Assembly: GCA_016928525.1 (NCBI GenBank)
Contig: JAFGKO010000129.1
Location: 1 to 10,888, forward strand
Reading direction: 5' to 3'
Source: Anaerolineales bacterium
Lineage (GTDB): Bacteria; Chloroflexota; Anaerolineae; Anaerolineales; Villigracilaceae
Length of the DNA stretch: 10,888 nt
Both the position numbers and the translations under genes were made by a program. Shown in pieces: positions 1-8,474 of this stretch. Every line of letters begins with the position of its first letter. Positions within the stretch are counted from its first letter, which is position 1. The notes beneath the pieces are model-generated. The model searched no databases, was not told where the DNA came from, and worked only from the letters and a program-made list of their open reading frames with translations.

Positions 1-1
1 T

Positions 2-70
2 GATTTACTCAGTGATTACCTGCGGGCAGAACTGGCTGCTCCACGAATTCAGGCTTTCCTGCCCGCATAA
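2..70 (+). CDS. 3' end of a gene cut by the window edge (possible transposase C-terminus)
   Basis: The frame starting at base 2 reads 22 sense codons (DLLSDYLRAELAAPRIQAF then LPA) to a TAA at 68-70. The composition (Leu, Ala, Arg, Glu) looks like a real protein C-terminus. The stop codon is the first three bases of a 16-bp sequence that recurs inverted at 10804-10819, just ahead of a transposase-like start. I therefore infer that this is the tail of the transposase of the same insertion sequence, with the gene ending inside its terminal repeat. The residues alone do not identify a family, so it could be an unrelated gene. Confidence 0.45.
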   Translation, partial: DLLSDYLRAELAAPRIQAFLPA

Positions 71-83
71 GCGAAAGTCCTGA
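68..83 (+). repeat. Probable right terminal inverted repeat of an insertion sequence
   Basis: TAAGCGAAAGTCCTGA is the exact reverse complement of bases 10804-10819. The match stops sharply at 83 on this side and 10804 on the other, as expected for element termini. It overlaps the stop codon of the gene fragment at 2-70. The outer end would be base 83, so host DNA would begin at 84. Confidence 0.6.
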
Positions 84-130
84 AAGTATCATACAAGTTA
101 CCTTCCTGCAACAACCTTGATGCTCTATCG

Positions 131-144
131 CCAAGTATACTTGG
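131..144. promoter_or_regulatory. 14-bp perfect palindrome upstream of the CBS-gene promoter (possible operator)
   Basis: CCAAGTATACTTGG is a perfect palindrome ending 10 bp before the predicted -35 box at 155-160. Its size and position fit a dimeric regulator or activator site, but no regulator gene is visible and the site may be fortuitous. Confidence 0.35.
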
Positions 145-154
145 ATACAATTGC

Positions 155-183
155 TTGCCAGTGATTGAATTTACGTCTATACT
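155..183 (+). promoter_or_regulatory. Sigma70-type promoter for the CBS-amidase pair
   Basis: TTGCCA (155-160), a 17-bp spacer, then TATACT (178-183). Each box matches the consensus at five of six positions. Transcription would start near 190, leaving a leader of about 30 bases before the ATG at 219. This argues against any start inside the promoter, such as the ATG at 165. Confidence 0.65.
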
Positions 184-218
184 TTTCAATATCTACTTTT
201 TTAGCAAAGGAGAACCCT

Positions 219-656
219 ATGAGTACAGTTCGAGATATTATCCGTAAGAAAGGTAGCGAGATCTGGTCTATTACACCGGATGCCACGGTCTATGATGCTA
301 TGCAGTCGATGGCTGACAAAAATGCCGGCGCACTGTTGGTAATGACGGGAGATCGGGTAGATGGCATTATTTCCGAACGAGACTGTATCCGCAAGATGGA
401 TTTACAGGGACGCACCTCCAGGCTTACCAAAGTGAGCGATATTATGACCAGTGATGTCATCTCGGTGCAGGGGACTGAAAAACTTGAGGATTGTATGGCC
501 ACCATGCTCGAGAAGAATATTCGTCACTTGCCTGTGTATGCCGGGGAGCAACTTTTAGGTTTGATTTCTGTCCGTGATGTGCTCAGGGAAGTTGTCGAAG
601 TCCAGAAATCATTGATCTCACAACTCGAGCGCTTTATTACAGGTGGCGGGCGTTAA
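219..656 (+). CDS. CBS-domain pair protein
   Basis: A 145-residue protein made almost entirely of two CBS motifs, at about residues 14-60 and 77-125. The second contains the typical IRHLPV and LLGLISVRDVL signatures; the first contains GALLVM and VDGIISERD. CBS pairs (Bateman modules) usually bind adenosyl ligands such as AMP, ATP or SAM, or NADH. As stand-alone proteins they act as cytoplasmic energy or redox sensors that regulate a partner. The start at 219 is chosen because AAGGAG lies seven bases upstream and the promoter at 155-183 excludes the ATG at 165. The stop overlaps the amidase start by one base (TAATG), so the two are probably translationally coupled. No catalytic domain is present. 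The partner and ligand cannot be read from the sequence. Confidence 0.9.
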   Translation: MSTVRDIIRKKGSEIWSITPDATVYDAMQSMADKNAGALLVMTGDRVDGIISERDCIRKMDLQGRTSRLTKVSDIMTSDVISVQGTEKLEDCMATMLEKNIRHLPVYAGEQLLGLISVRDVLREVVEVQKSLISQLERFITGGGR

Positions 657-2164
657 TGCAAGAGTGGACTATTGTAGAATTAGGACAAAAAATGGCATCT
701 GGCGAGCTGTCAGCGCGTCAGCTTGCTGAGATGTACCTTAGTCGTATTGCCTTGATCGATGAGGGGGGACCACATATCAATTCAGTTTTGGAACTAAACC
801 CGGGTGCGCTCGTCATTGCCGAGAACTTGGACGCTGAACGTAAGGCAGGTAAAGTGCGTGGTCCGTTGCATGGTATCCCTGTGCTCGTCAAGGGGAATAT
901 CGATACCTTTGACCGCATGACTACTACCGCCGGCTCCCTGGCGTTGGAGGGTTCGGTTGCATTGCAGGATGCCTTCCTTGTGGAGCGACTGCGCGAAGCC
1001 GGAGCTTTGATCCTGGGGAAGACCAATCTCTCCGAGTGGGCCAATTTCCGCGGCAAAAACTCGACCAGTGGCTGGTCCAGCCTGGGCGGGCTGACCCGGA
1101 ACCCGTATGCGCTCGACCGCTCCGCCTGTGGTTCCTCGTCCGGTTCGGGGGCGGCTGTCGCGGCCAACCTGTGTGCAGCGGCGGTCGGGACTGAGACGGA
1201 TGGCTCGATCATCTGTCCTGCGCAAACCAATGGCATTGTGGGCATCAAGCCGACCGTAGGGCTGATCAGCCGTTCCGGGATCATTCCCATCTCTCACAGC
1301 CAGGATACCGCTGGGCCGATGGCGCGAACGGTGGCGGATGCGGCGGCATTGCTGGGGGCGATGACTGGCGTCGATGAAACGGATGCAGCTACGGTGTCCA
1401 GTGAAGGACGCGCGTACAAAGACTACACCCAGTTTCTTGATCCTGAGGGCCTTAGAGGTGCGCGTATCGGGGTGGCCCGTAGTCTGTTTGGGACTGACAA
1501 ACGGGTCTTGAAGGTCATCGAGTCTTCCTTGGAAGTGATAAAAACATTGGGCGCCGAATTGATTGATCCGGTGGAAATGGCTTCCAGCGATAAATTTAGC
1601 AAGAGCGAGTTGGAAGTGCTGCTGTATGAATTCAAAACGGACCTGACCGCCTACCTTTCCAACCGGGGTCGGATGGCAAAAGTGCATTCCTTAGAAAATG
1701 TAATAAAGTTCAATGAAGAAAACCGTGAGCGCGTGATGCCGTATTTTGGGCAGGAGCGTATGGAAGGGGCGCAGGAAAAGGGGTCACTGAAGAATAAGCG
1801 TTATCTTAACGCGCTGGAGAAGAACCACAGCTTGAGCCGCGAGGAGGGAATCGACGCGGTGATAAAAGCACACAACCTGGACGCGATCGTATGCCCCTCC
1901 GGTGGGCCAGCCTGGATGATCGATTTGATCAACGGCGACGGCGGCCACAATTGGGATATGGACAGCACCTCGTATGCGGCAGTGGCGGGGTACCCCCATA
2001 TCACTGTCCCGGTGGGATATATATTTGGTCTCCCGATTGGGATTTCGTTCTTTGCGGGCGCCTGGCAGGAGCCCACACTGATCAAGCTGGCTTATGCTTT
2101 TGAACAGGCTACGCAGTTGCGCGTGCCGCCGAAGTTTTTACCGACTGCGAATTTATCCGTGTGA
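656..2164 (+). CDS. Amidase signature-family hydrolase (peptide-amidase/GatA-like)
   Basis: A 502-residue amidase signature enzyme with the complete Ser-cisSer-Lys triad. Lys79 lies in [12 protein letters not shown], the cis-serine is about Ser160 in CGSSSGSG, and the nucleophile is Ser184 in GTETDGSI. The C-terminal block [20 protein letters not shown] (about residues 440-459) is characteristic. Length and C-terminus resemble peptide amidase and related stand-alone amidases, which release ammonia from carboxamides. No GatB or GatC partner is adjacent, so a role in tRNA amidation is unlikely. There is no signal peptide, so it should be cytoplasmic. The ATG overlaps the CBS stop codon by one base, and the purine-rich stretch near 641-646 may serve as binding site. 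A terminator follows directly. The substrate is unknown. Confidence 0.9.
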   Translation: MQEWTIVELGQKMASGELSARQLAEMYLSRIALIDEGGPHINSVLELNPGALVIAENLDAERKAGKVRGPLHGIPVLVKGNIDTFDRMTTTAGSLALEGSVALQDAFLVERLREAGALILGKTNLSEWANFRGKNSTSGWSSLGGLTRNPYALDRSACGSSSGSGAAVAANLCAAAVGTETDGSIICPAQTNGIVGIKPTVGLISRSGIIPISHSQDTAGPMARTVADAAALLGAMTGVDETDAATVSSEGRAYKDYTQFLDPEGLRGARIGVARSLFGTDKRVLKVIESSLEVIKTLGAELIDPVEMASSDKFSKSELEVLLYEFKTDLTAYLSNRGRMAKVHSLENVIKFNEENRERVMPYFGQERMEGAQEKGSLKNKRYLNALEKNHSLSREEGIDAVIKAHNLDAIVCPSGGPAWMIDLINGDGGHNWDMDSTSYAAVAGYPHITVPVGYIFGLPIGISFFAGAWQEPTLIKLAYAFEQATQLRVPPKFLPTANLSV

Positions 2165-2167
2165 TGT

Positions 2168-2205
2168 AAGCGACAGTCACTACCAAAACGCCTGTCGCTT
2201 TTTTC
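2168..2205 (+). terminator. Intrinsic terminator after the amidase gene
   Basis: A perfect 9-bp stem, AAGCGACAG (2168-2176) with CTGTCGCTT (2192-2200), has a 15-base loop and runs into a T tract (2199-2204). It begins three bases after the amidase stop. The formate dehydrogenase promoter begins at its end. Confidence 0.8.
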
Positions 2206-2234
2206 TTGTCAATTTACGTTTTTCGGCCTATACT
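2206..2234 (+). promoter_or_regulatory. Sigma70-type promoter for the formate dehydrogenase operon
   Basis: TTGTCA (2206-2211), a 17-bp spacer, then TATACT (2229-2234). Both boxes match the consensus at five of six positions. Initiation near 2241 would leave a leader of only about 12 bases, just including the GGAG at 2244-2247 ahead of the ATG at 2253. This placement rules out the in-frame upstream starts from 2094 on. Confidence 0.65.
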
Positions 2235-2252
2235 CCCTATATCGGAGTGTTC

Positions 2253-3917
2253 ATGTCTGAATTTGACCTTGCCCCCCTTCAAGAAATCCTACAACCTTAT
2301 ACTCCGCTCGGCCGTTCGGGTCTGCTGCCTGCGCTGCATGCCGCGCAGAAACATTACGGTTGGTTGCCGCTAGAAGTCGCCGCAGGGGTTGCCGGTGCGC
2401 TCAAAATCCCGCTTGCCGATGTGCATGGCGTGATCGAGTTCTACAGCCTGTTCTACAATGAGCCAATTGGCAAGCGTGTCATCAGGGTTTGTACGGACGT
2501 GGCCTGTGCGTTGAAAGGCGCAGACGACATCCTGGGCCATCTGTGCGCCCAGCATGGCATCCAGCCGGGTCAGACCACGTCGGATGCTGCCGCCACTATC
2601 GAATATGCGCCCTGCCTCGGTCTGTGCGAACATGCCCCGGCCGCGTTGCTGGACGAACAGGCCGAGACGAATATCAACTTACAGACAGGATCCTACCAGC
2701 TGGGCATCCCGTCTTCGCGTGTCTATGGGACCCTGCGCAAGCTGACCCGCAACTGCGGGGGCGGCATCACCAGTTTACAGTCTTATGGCGAGTACTCTGC
2801 CTTACGAAAAGCGCTGAACATGCAGCCCGCGGACGTGATCGCCGAGATCAAGGACTCCGGCCTGGTCGGGCGCGGCGGCGCGGCCTTCCCCACTGGCATT
2901 AAGTGGGAAGGTGCAGCCAATGCACCCGGTGATGAGAAGTACGTCATCTGCAACGCGGACGAGTCCGAACCGGGCACGTTCAAGGACCGCGTCCTGCTGC
3001 TCGCCGATCCGCACAGCACCATCGAAGGCATGTGCATTGCAGCTTATGCGATTGGCGCCGACAAGGGGTACATCTATTTACGCGGCGAATATCCCTACAT
3101 TTTGCCGGTCCTGGAAAATGCCCTGACTGAAGCCCGTGAAGCGGGTTACCTGGGCGGGGCGTTTGACATCGAGATCCGCATAGGGGCTGGCGCTTACATC
3201 TGCGGTGAGGAAACTGCGCTTTTTGAAAGCATCGAAGGCAAACGCGGATTTCCGCGGGTCAAGCCGCCGTTCCCCACCACGCATGGCCTGTTCGGCAAGC
3301 CGACCGTGATCAACAATGTCGAGACGCTTTGTAATGTGCCGCTCATCATCGGGCGCGGCGCGGCAGAATATCGCAAGATTGGCACGGAAAAATCGCCCGG
3401 GCCAAAACTGTTCTGCGTTTCCGGCGATGTGGAAAAGCCTGGAATATACGAAGTCCCCTTCGGGGTGACGCTGCGGGAATTGCTGGCAATGGCCGGTTGC
3501 GATTCCTTCCAGGCTGTGCTCTTTGGCGGCGCAGCAGGCGCGTTTGCCGCACCGACTCACCTGGACGTAAAACTGACCTTCGAAGACCTGCGCGCCGCCG
3601 GACTGCCGCTTGGATCGGGCGTGGTGATGGTTTTCGATGAAACGCGCAACCTGCGTGATACCCTCTCGCGACTGGGCAAGTTCTTTGCACATGAATCCTG
3701 CGGAAAGTGCTATCCCTGCCAGATGGGCGCGCAGCGCCAGATGGAAATTTTAGACCGATTTGCTGCCGGAAAGTTGCTGGCAGGCGACCTGGAGCGCTTG
3801 CAAGACGTTGGCTGGACGATGACGGACGCGTCCCTGTGCGGGCTGGGGCAGACGGCGGCGAGCGCGGTACTGTCAGCGATGAAGCAATTCCCGGATTTGT
3901 TTAAAGTGGAAAGTTGA
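2253..3917 (+). CDS. NuoE-NuoF fusion: diaphorase subunit of NAD-linked formate dehydrogenase
   Basis: A 554-residue protein joining a full NuoE-like domain (about 1-140) to a NuoF-like domain (about 170-550). The NuoE part has the N-terminal helical region and four [2Fe-2S] cysteines, Cys80, Cys85, Cys121 and Cys125. The NuoF part carries the FMN/NADH-binding signatures [13 protein letters not shown] (206-218), [13 protein letters not shown] (234-246) and [13 protein letters not shown] (311-323). It also has the [4Fe-4S] motif with Cys483, Cys486, Cys489 and Cys529. There is no extra C-terminal ferredoxin domain, unlike HydB/HndC-type hydrogenase subunits. In FdsGBA enzymes the NuoE-like FdsG is normally a separate subunit; here it is merged. 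The protein should accept electrons from the next two gene products and reduce NAD+. GGAG at 2244-2247 supports the start. The last codons lie in a repeat shared with the next spacer. Confidence 0.88.
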   Translation: MSEFDLAPLQEILQPYTPLGRSGLLPALHAAQKHYGWLPLEVAAGVAGALKIPLADVHGVIEFYSLFYNEPIGKRVIRVCTDVACALKGADDILGHLCAQHGIQPGQTTSDAAATIEYAPCLGLCEHAPAALLDEQAETNINLQTGSYQLGIPSSRVYGTLRKLTRNCGGGITSLQSYGEYSALRKALNMQPADVIAEIKDSGLVGRGGAAFPTGIKWEGAANAPGDEKYVICNADESEPGTFKDRVLLLADPHSTIEGMCIAAYAIGADKGYIYLRGEYPYILPVLENALTEAREAGYLGGAFDIEIRIGAGAYICGEETALFESIEGKRGFPRVKPPFPTTHGLFGKPTVINNVETLCNVPLIIGRGAAEYRKIGTEKSPGPKLFCVSGDVEKPGIYEVPFGVTLRELLAMAGCDSFQAVLFGGAAGAFAAPTHLDVKLTFEDLRAAGLPLGSGVVMVFDETRNLRDTLSRLGKFFAHESCGKCYPCQMGAQRQMEILDRFAAGKLLAGDLERLQDVGWTMTDASLCGLGQTAASAVLSAMKQFPDLFKVES

Positions 3918-3956
3918 AGGTTCAAGGTTTGACTTTCAACATGCAACCTTCAACCC
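3913..3956. repeat. Dyad-symmetric AACCTTCAAC-type intergenic repeat, copy 1
   Basis: GTTGAAGGTT (3913-3922) is the exact inverse of AACCTTCAAC (3945-3954). The element overlaps the stop codon of the upstream gene and fills most of the spacer before the start at 3972. A related copy sits in the next spacer of the same operon. It could fold in mRNA or be a scattered genomic repeat. Confidence 0.6.
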
Positions 3957-3971
3957 GATTATGGTGAACTC

Positions 3972-4655
<684 letters not shown>

Positions 4656-4664
<9 letters not shown>

Positions 4665-4703
4665 GGTTTAAAGTTGAACGTTCAACCTTCAACCTGGAAC
4701 CTA
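4656..4703. repeat. AACCTTCAAC-type intergenic repeat, copy 2
   Basis: This spacer contains the perfect palindrome GTTGAACGTTCAAC (4673-4686), flanked by AAGGTTAAGGTTTA on the left and CTTCAACCTGGAACCT on the right. It shares AAGGTT(c)AAGGTTT and CAACCTTCAACC with copy 1 at 3913-3956. It overlaps the stop codon of the upstream gene. Confidence 0.6.
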
Positions 4704-4729
4704 TACCCCTGATGCTGGAGAACTTATTT

Positions 4730-6973
4730 ATGATAAAACCCGACCGTATCGTTTCCACCACCTGCCCCTACTGCGGCGTGGGCTGCAATTTACAGTTACA
4801 CGTCAAGGACGATTACATCTTTAAAGTGACCTCGCCCTTCGATGCGGTTGTCAACCAGGGCAACCTGTGCGTCAAGGGACGCTTTGGCTATGATTACGTT
4901 TACCATCCAAGAAGAGTTACAAGGCCGCTTGTCAAGCGCTATTTGTTGGAGGGTAAGCCGGCACCAGAGACTAGAGAACAGAGATTTGAGATTAGTGACG
5001 CCACGATTCCACTACTCTCTAATGATCCACTCTCTACTCTCTCCGATTGGGTGCCAACCGACTGGGACACCGCCCTCAACATCGTCGCCGACAAACTCGT
5101 GGGGATCTACCAGCACGACGGCTCGGACGCCATGTCGGTCTATTGTTGCGCCAAAGCCACCAACGAGGACAACTACCTGCTCCAAAAAATGTTTCGGGCG
5201 CTGTTCCGCACCAACAACGTGGACCATTGCACCCGCCTGTGTCACGCCGGGAGTGTGGTCGCCCTCCAGCAGGCGCTTGGCTCCTCGGCCATGTCCAACA
5301 CCGCTAGCGAAGTGATCCACAACGACGTGCTGATGGTCGTTGGCTCGAATACCAGCGAAAACCATCCCATCATCGCTCTGCAGATGAAAGAAGCGGTGCG
5401 CAAATATGGCGCGAAGATGATCGTGGTAGACCCACGCCGCATCGACCTGGTCGATTTTGCGGAATTTTGGCTGCCGCTCAAACCGGGCACCAACGTCCCG
5501 TTGCTGACGGCCATGGCGTATGTCATTGTCAAGGAAGGGCTGGTTGACCATGAGTTTGTAAGGAACCGTACAGAAGGCTACGAAGATTTCGTCGAGAGCC
5601 TGGAAAGGTTCACGCCCGAATATGCTGAAGAGATTTCCGGCGTCCCTGCTGACGACATCCGCCGCGCCGCCCGTCTGTACGCCACCGCAAAAAACGGCGC
5701 TATCTACTGGGGAATGGGCATCTCGCAGCTCTCGCATGGCACTGCCAGCGCGCTGGCGCTCATCCACCTGGCCTTCCTGACCGGCAACGTTGGGCGCGAG
5801 GGCACCGGTCTCAACCCGCTGCGCGGACAGAATAACGTCCAGGGCGCGTCTGACATGGGCGCTATGCCCTTTCACTATCCCGGCTACATGCGCGTCGACG
5901 ACGAGGCCAATGCAGCCACATGGGAAGCGGTCTGGAACATCGAGCCCGGCGGCTTGAGCCGGGAACTGGGCCTGACTACCACCGAGATCCTCAGCTACGC
6001 CCATCCCGGCGGCGTGCGCGCGCTGTACATCATGGGCGAGAACCCGATGATGTCTGAGCCGAACCTGAACGAGACCCGCCGACACATGGGACAACTGGAG
6101 TTCCTGGTCGCCCAGGACCTGTTCATCAACGAATCCGGCGCCTTTGCGGACGTCTTCCTGCCGGCTACGCCCTTTGCCGAAAAAGATGGGACGTTCACCA
6201 ACACGGACCGGCGTGTCCAGCGGGTACGGGCGGCGCATGCCCCTCGCGGGGATTCCCGCCCAGACTGGCAGATCATCTGCGACCTGGCACAGCGCATCGA
6301 ATCCCGGCTTGGGCCCTTCGACCCTGCTCGGGGCAAGCGTGCCACCGCCAAATGGACCTATTCCGGTCCCGAAGAAATTTTCGCCGAGATGGCCTCGGTC
6401 GTGCCCGATTTCGCGGGCATCACCTACGAGCGCATCGACAAGGTCGGCCTGCAATACCCGGTCTGGGACAAAGATCATCCTGGCACACCGTTCCTCTTTG
6501 CCGACTCCTTCCCACGCGGACGGGGCAAATTCACCCCTCTGGATTACGTCCCTGTGGTGGAGCCGGTGGACGATGAGTATCCCTTCATCCTGACCACCGG
6601 ACGCCTGCTCGAACACTGGCACGGCGGTACCATGACCCGCCACTCTGACCTGGACGCGCTCTACCCCGAAGCGCGCGTCGAGATCCACCCTGCCGATGCC
6701 GAAATCCACGGCATTCTGGATGGCATGGCGGTGAAAGTTACCTCACGGCGTGGCGAGATCGTCGTGAGGGCATCTGTAACGGAAAAGACGACCGTCGGCG
6801 TGGTCTTCCTGCCCTGGCACTTCGCCGAAGCCGCCGCCAACCTGCTGACCATCGACGCCCTCGACCCGCAAGCGTTGATCCCGGAGTTCAAAGCCTGTGC
6901 CGTGCAGGTGTTTCCAGCGAGGGATGACGAATTGCCCAATCCTGATGCGGTGTTAGAGCGGGGAAGATATTAA
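4730..6973 (+). CDS. fdhA: Formate dehydrogenase catalytic subunit, Mo/W-bis-MGD, cysteine type
   Basis: A 747-residue molybdopterin oxidoreductase of the FdhF/FdsA catalytic class. The N-terminal [4Fe-4S] site is Cys12, Cys15, Cys19 and Cys47, with the conserved Lys49 in CVKGRFGYDY that links cluster and cofactor. The active-site stretch VDHCTRLCHAGSVVAL puts the metal-ligating residue at Cys171 followed by His172, so this is a cysteine rather than a selenocysteine enzyme. The bis-MGD-binding blocks continue through LNPLRGQNNVQGASDMG (361-377), YIMGENPM (433-440) and the C-terminal domain with LEHWHGG (627-633). The start at 4730 is preferred over the ATG at 4712 because GGAG (4717-4720) sits nine bases before it. 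It catalyses formate/CO2 interconversion and passes electrons to the two upstream subunits. No FdhD or cofactor genes lie nearby. Residues about 77-107 look like a repeat-derived insert. Confidence 0.92.
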   Translation: MIKPDRIVSTTCPYCGVGCNLQLHVKDDYIFKVTSPFDAVVNQGNLCVKGRFGYDYVYHPRRVTRPLVKRYLLEGKPAPETREQRFEISDATIPLLSNDPLSTLSDWVPTDWDTALNIVADKLVGIYQHDGSDAMSVYCCAKATNEDNYLLQKMFRALFRTNNVDHCTRLCHAGSVVALQQALGSSAMSNTASEVIHNDVLMVVGSNTSENHPIIALQMKEAVRKYGAKMIVVDPRRIDLVDFAEFWLPLKPGTNVPLLTAMAYVIVKEGLVDHEFVRNRTEGYEDFVESLERFTPEYAEEISGVPADDIRRAARLYATAKNGAIYWGMGISQLSHGTASALALIHLAFLTGNVGREGTGLNPLRGQNNVQGASDMGAMPFHYPGYMRVDDEANAATWEAVWNIEPGGLSRELGLTTTEILSYAHPGGVRALYIMGENPMMSEPNLNETRRHMGQLEFLVAQDLFINESGAFADVFLPATPFAEKDGTFTNTDRRVQRVRAAHAPRGDSRPDWQIICDLAQRIESRLGPFDPARGKRATAKWTYSGPEEIFAEMASVVPDFAGITYERIDKVGLQYPVWDKDHPGTPFLFADSFPRGRGKFTPLDYVPVVEPVDDEYPFILTTGRLLEHWHGGTMTRHSDLDALYPEARVEIHPADAEIHGILDGMAVKVTSRRGEIVVRASVTEKTTVGVVFLPWHFAEAAANLLTIDALDPQALIPEFKACAVQVFPARDDELPNPDAVLERGRY
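4966..5042. repeat. Imperfect inverted repeat inserted in frame within fdhA
   Basis: AG/CT-rich arms at 4966-4997 and 5010-5042 are imperfect reverse complements (AGAGA-TAGAGA at one end, TAGTG/CACTA at the inner end). The composition differs sharply from surrounding fdhA. The segment encodes about residues 79-105 (ETREQRFEISD then ATIPLLSNDPLSTLS). These sit between RVTRPLVKR and WVPTDWDTAL, where most relatives have only a short linker. I read it as a genomic repeat accommodated in frame. Confidence 0.55.
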
Positions 6974-6985
6974 GCCCCTCCCCTG

Positions 6986-7053
6986 CCCTCCCCAAGTCCG
7001 AAATAGAGAGGCGAAATAATAATGTGATGTTTACACTTCGGACTTGGGGAGGG
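6986..7053. repeat. Palindromic repeat downstream of fdhA
   Basis: CCCTCCCCAAGTCCGAA (6986-7002) is the perfect 17-bp inverse of TTCGGACTTGGGGAGGG (7037-7053), with a 34-base AT-rich centre. Flanking C-rich and G-rich tracts extend the symmetry imperfectly. There is no T tract after it, so it is not a typical terminator. It lies between the fdhA stop and the duplicated fdhA tail. Confidence 0.75.
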
Positions 7054-7078
7054 TGCCCGTAGGGCGGGTGGGGCGGAT

Positions 7079-7120
7079 TTGCCCAATCTCGATGTGGTGT
7101 TGGAGCGAGGTAGATACTAA
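7079..7120 (+). pseudogene. Second, diverged copy of the last 14 codons of fdhA
   Basis: Aligned without gaps to 6932-6973, 35 of 42 bases are identical. Read in the same frame it gives LPNLDVVLERGRY plus stop, against LPNPDAVLERGRY plus stop at the real gene end. Four of seven differences are silent third-position changes, so it looks like once-coding sequence. It has no start codon or upstream gene body. It could come from a tandem duplicate gene largely deleted, or from duplication when the palindrome at 6986-7053 inserted. Confidence 0.75.
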
Positions 7121-7125
7121 AAGAG

Positions 7126-7157
7126 AGAACTCCGAGGTTTGTAAATCTCGGAGTTCT
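7126..7157. terminator. Bidirectional terminator between the formate dehydrogenase operon and the TIR-TPR gene
   Basis: A perfect 11-bp stem, AGAACTCCGAG (7126-7136) with CTCGGAGTTCT (7147-7157), encloses a 10-base loop that can pair further. On the minus strand it is followed by a T-rich tract (TCTCTTTTAG) and lies four bases beyond the TIR-TPR stop. On the plus strand only TTTG follows, so termination there may be weaker. Confidence 0.75.
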
Positions 7158-7160
7158 TTG

Positions 7161-8462
7161 TTAATCGCCAACAAGTTTCTTGAAACGTGGGTCATCTCGA
7201 AGAATTTCAAGGTCAGGGTCTTGCCTTGCCCACTCTTTGCTGGTTTGACCATTATCTAAACCAATTTTCAACAATAATAAAGCCTTATCAATATTCCCAC
7301 AAAGAGCTTCAAAGCATGCTTGGTTATATTCAATCTCTGTAAATATGAGTGAGCGAGCTATTTTTTCTTGTTCTGCTGCCTCTACGGAACGCCCTAACAA
7401 TCTGAGCGTTCTGATCATCGAAATTCTTAACCCACCATTATCCGGTTCCGCCTCAATACCTTTGGTGAAATATGTCATAGCTGCCTCAATATCACCTTCT
7501 ACTGAAAATATTGCTCCAAGAACATTATAAGCATTTCCATAGTTTGGATTTAAGCTAATGGCTTTTATGAGGTCTTGTTTTGCCTTGGCCATATCACCTT
7601 TATTGTTTCGTGTTACCCCTCTATTGTAGTAAGGCTTACTATAATCACCATCAATATGTATAGCGTGCGTATAATCATGGATAGCATCGTCTAGATTACC
7701 TTTCGCACGATATGCATTTCCTCTGTTATTGTATGCGTCTACAAAATCTGGCTGAAGACGAATGACTTCAGAAAAGCATCGGATTGCTTCATTACGGTTG
7801 TTTGCTTTGTTAAATATATTCCCACGCTCAAACCATTCTTGGGCTGTAAGTTGTTCTCTGGTCACAGGGGCTGCATTATTGGCTGTTTCTTTCTGGGTTA
7901 TGGTGATTTCTTGTGCATCGGCCTGAAGAGTTGGTAGGGTGACATCACTAAGAGCAATATTCAAGTATCGTTCACGCAGTCGATCCATGGCTTCCAAAGC
8001 ATAATCTGCGGGTATTCTCAAGCCATTGTAGCTACTGAGCAAAGTTAGTTTTCCAGTTAATGCTTCGTTTACTGATCGACTGCCGAAATCAAAGCTCTCC
8101 ATCATAAGGGGCACAACATTGCGTTTCTCGTCGATTGCGGTTTCAATCTCTCTTCGTAACCAATCCCCCGTCTCTTTGCAGCGATCTAAGGCGGACGGCG
8201 TGAGAATAATGAGAAAATGCGCTCTTGCCCTTATGTTATCAAGAATAACCTTTTCGAAATTTCCACTGTCGATGCTCAAATAATCAAAGAAAACATCATA
8301 GCCATGCATCGTCAAGTTTTGATAACGGAACGACTTTGTTATAAACTGCATGGCCGGAAACCAATATCTCCAGGAACCAATCCAGCTATGCAAAAAGATA
8401 ACGGGGCGCCCGCGACCTACCGCCTTGTAACTGGCGATCTGTCCATCAATAAGAATAGCCAT
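7161..8462 (-). CDS. Chimeric alpha/beta-hydrolase fragment - TIR - TPR protein
   Basis: A 433-residue frame of three parts. Residues 1-46 (ASYKAVGRGRPVIFLHSW, then WRYWFPAMQF) match the start of an alpha/beta hydrolase, which cannot be active because no nucleophile or acid follows. Residues 47-170 (YQNLTMHGYDVFFDYLSID, LIILTPSALDRC, WLRREIE) are a TIR domain lacking its first strand and helix. Glu105 in WLRREIE fits the catalytic glutamate of TIR NADases. Residues 207-342 form about four TPRs, and the C-terminus (DPDLEILRDDPRFKKLV) is typical of such proteins. TIR-TPR proteins are often signalling or defence NADases. The hydrolase-like part is GC-rich and the rest AT-rich, so the junction near 8325 looks recombinational. 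The missing TIR start appears upstream at 8475-8531. The ATG at 8462 has no clear binding site, so this may be a decaying gene. Confidence 0.75.
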   Translation of the reverse strand: MAILIDGQIASYKAVGRGRPVIFLHSWIGSWRYWFPAMQFITKSFRYQNLTMHGYDVFFDYLSIDSGNFEKVILDNIRARAHFLIILTPSALDRCKETGDWLRREIETAIDEKRNVVPLMMESFDFGSRSVNEALTGKLTLLSSYNGLRIPADYALEAMDRLRERYLNIALSDVTLPTLQADAQEITITQKETANNAAPVTREQLTAQEWFERGNIFNKANNRNEAIRCFSEVIRLQPDFVDAYNNRGNAYRAKGNLDDAIHDYTHAIHIDGDYSKPYYNRGVTRNNKGDMAKAKQDLIKAISLNPNYGNAYNVLGAIFSVEGDIEAAMTYFTKGIEAEPDNGGLRISMIRTLRLLGRSVEAAEQEKIARSLIFTEIEYNQACFEALCGNIDKALLLLKIGLDNGQTSKEWARQDPDLEILRDDPRFKKLVGD

Positions 8463-8474
8463 GTGTAGATGCCA

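Noticed and set aside
794..1687. A 297-residue minus-strand frame antisense to the amidase
   Set aside because: It overlaps the conserved amidase core, and its composition (His, Arg, Gln rich) looks non-coding.
2094..2252. In-frame upstream extension of the NuoE-NuoF fusion
   Set aside because: The extension would cross the amidase end, a terminator and the operon promoter; the ATG at 2253 has a proper binding site and starts the recognisable NuoE domain.
5234..5249. Selenocysteine at the formate dehydrogenase active site
   Set aside because: The codon at the metal-ligand position is TGT (Cys171), not TGA, and no in-frame TGA interrupts the gene.
5012..6709. A 565-residue open frame on the minus strand, antisense to fdhA
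   Set aside because: It lies wholly inside a clear conserved gene in GC-rich DNA, its translation resembles no family, and it has no binding site or promoter. It is a by-product of codon bias.
6986..7053. The palindrome as the terminator of the formate dehydrogenase operon
   Set aside because: The loop is 34 bases and no T tract follows; the hairpin at 7126-7157 is a better candidate.
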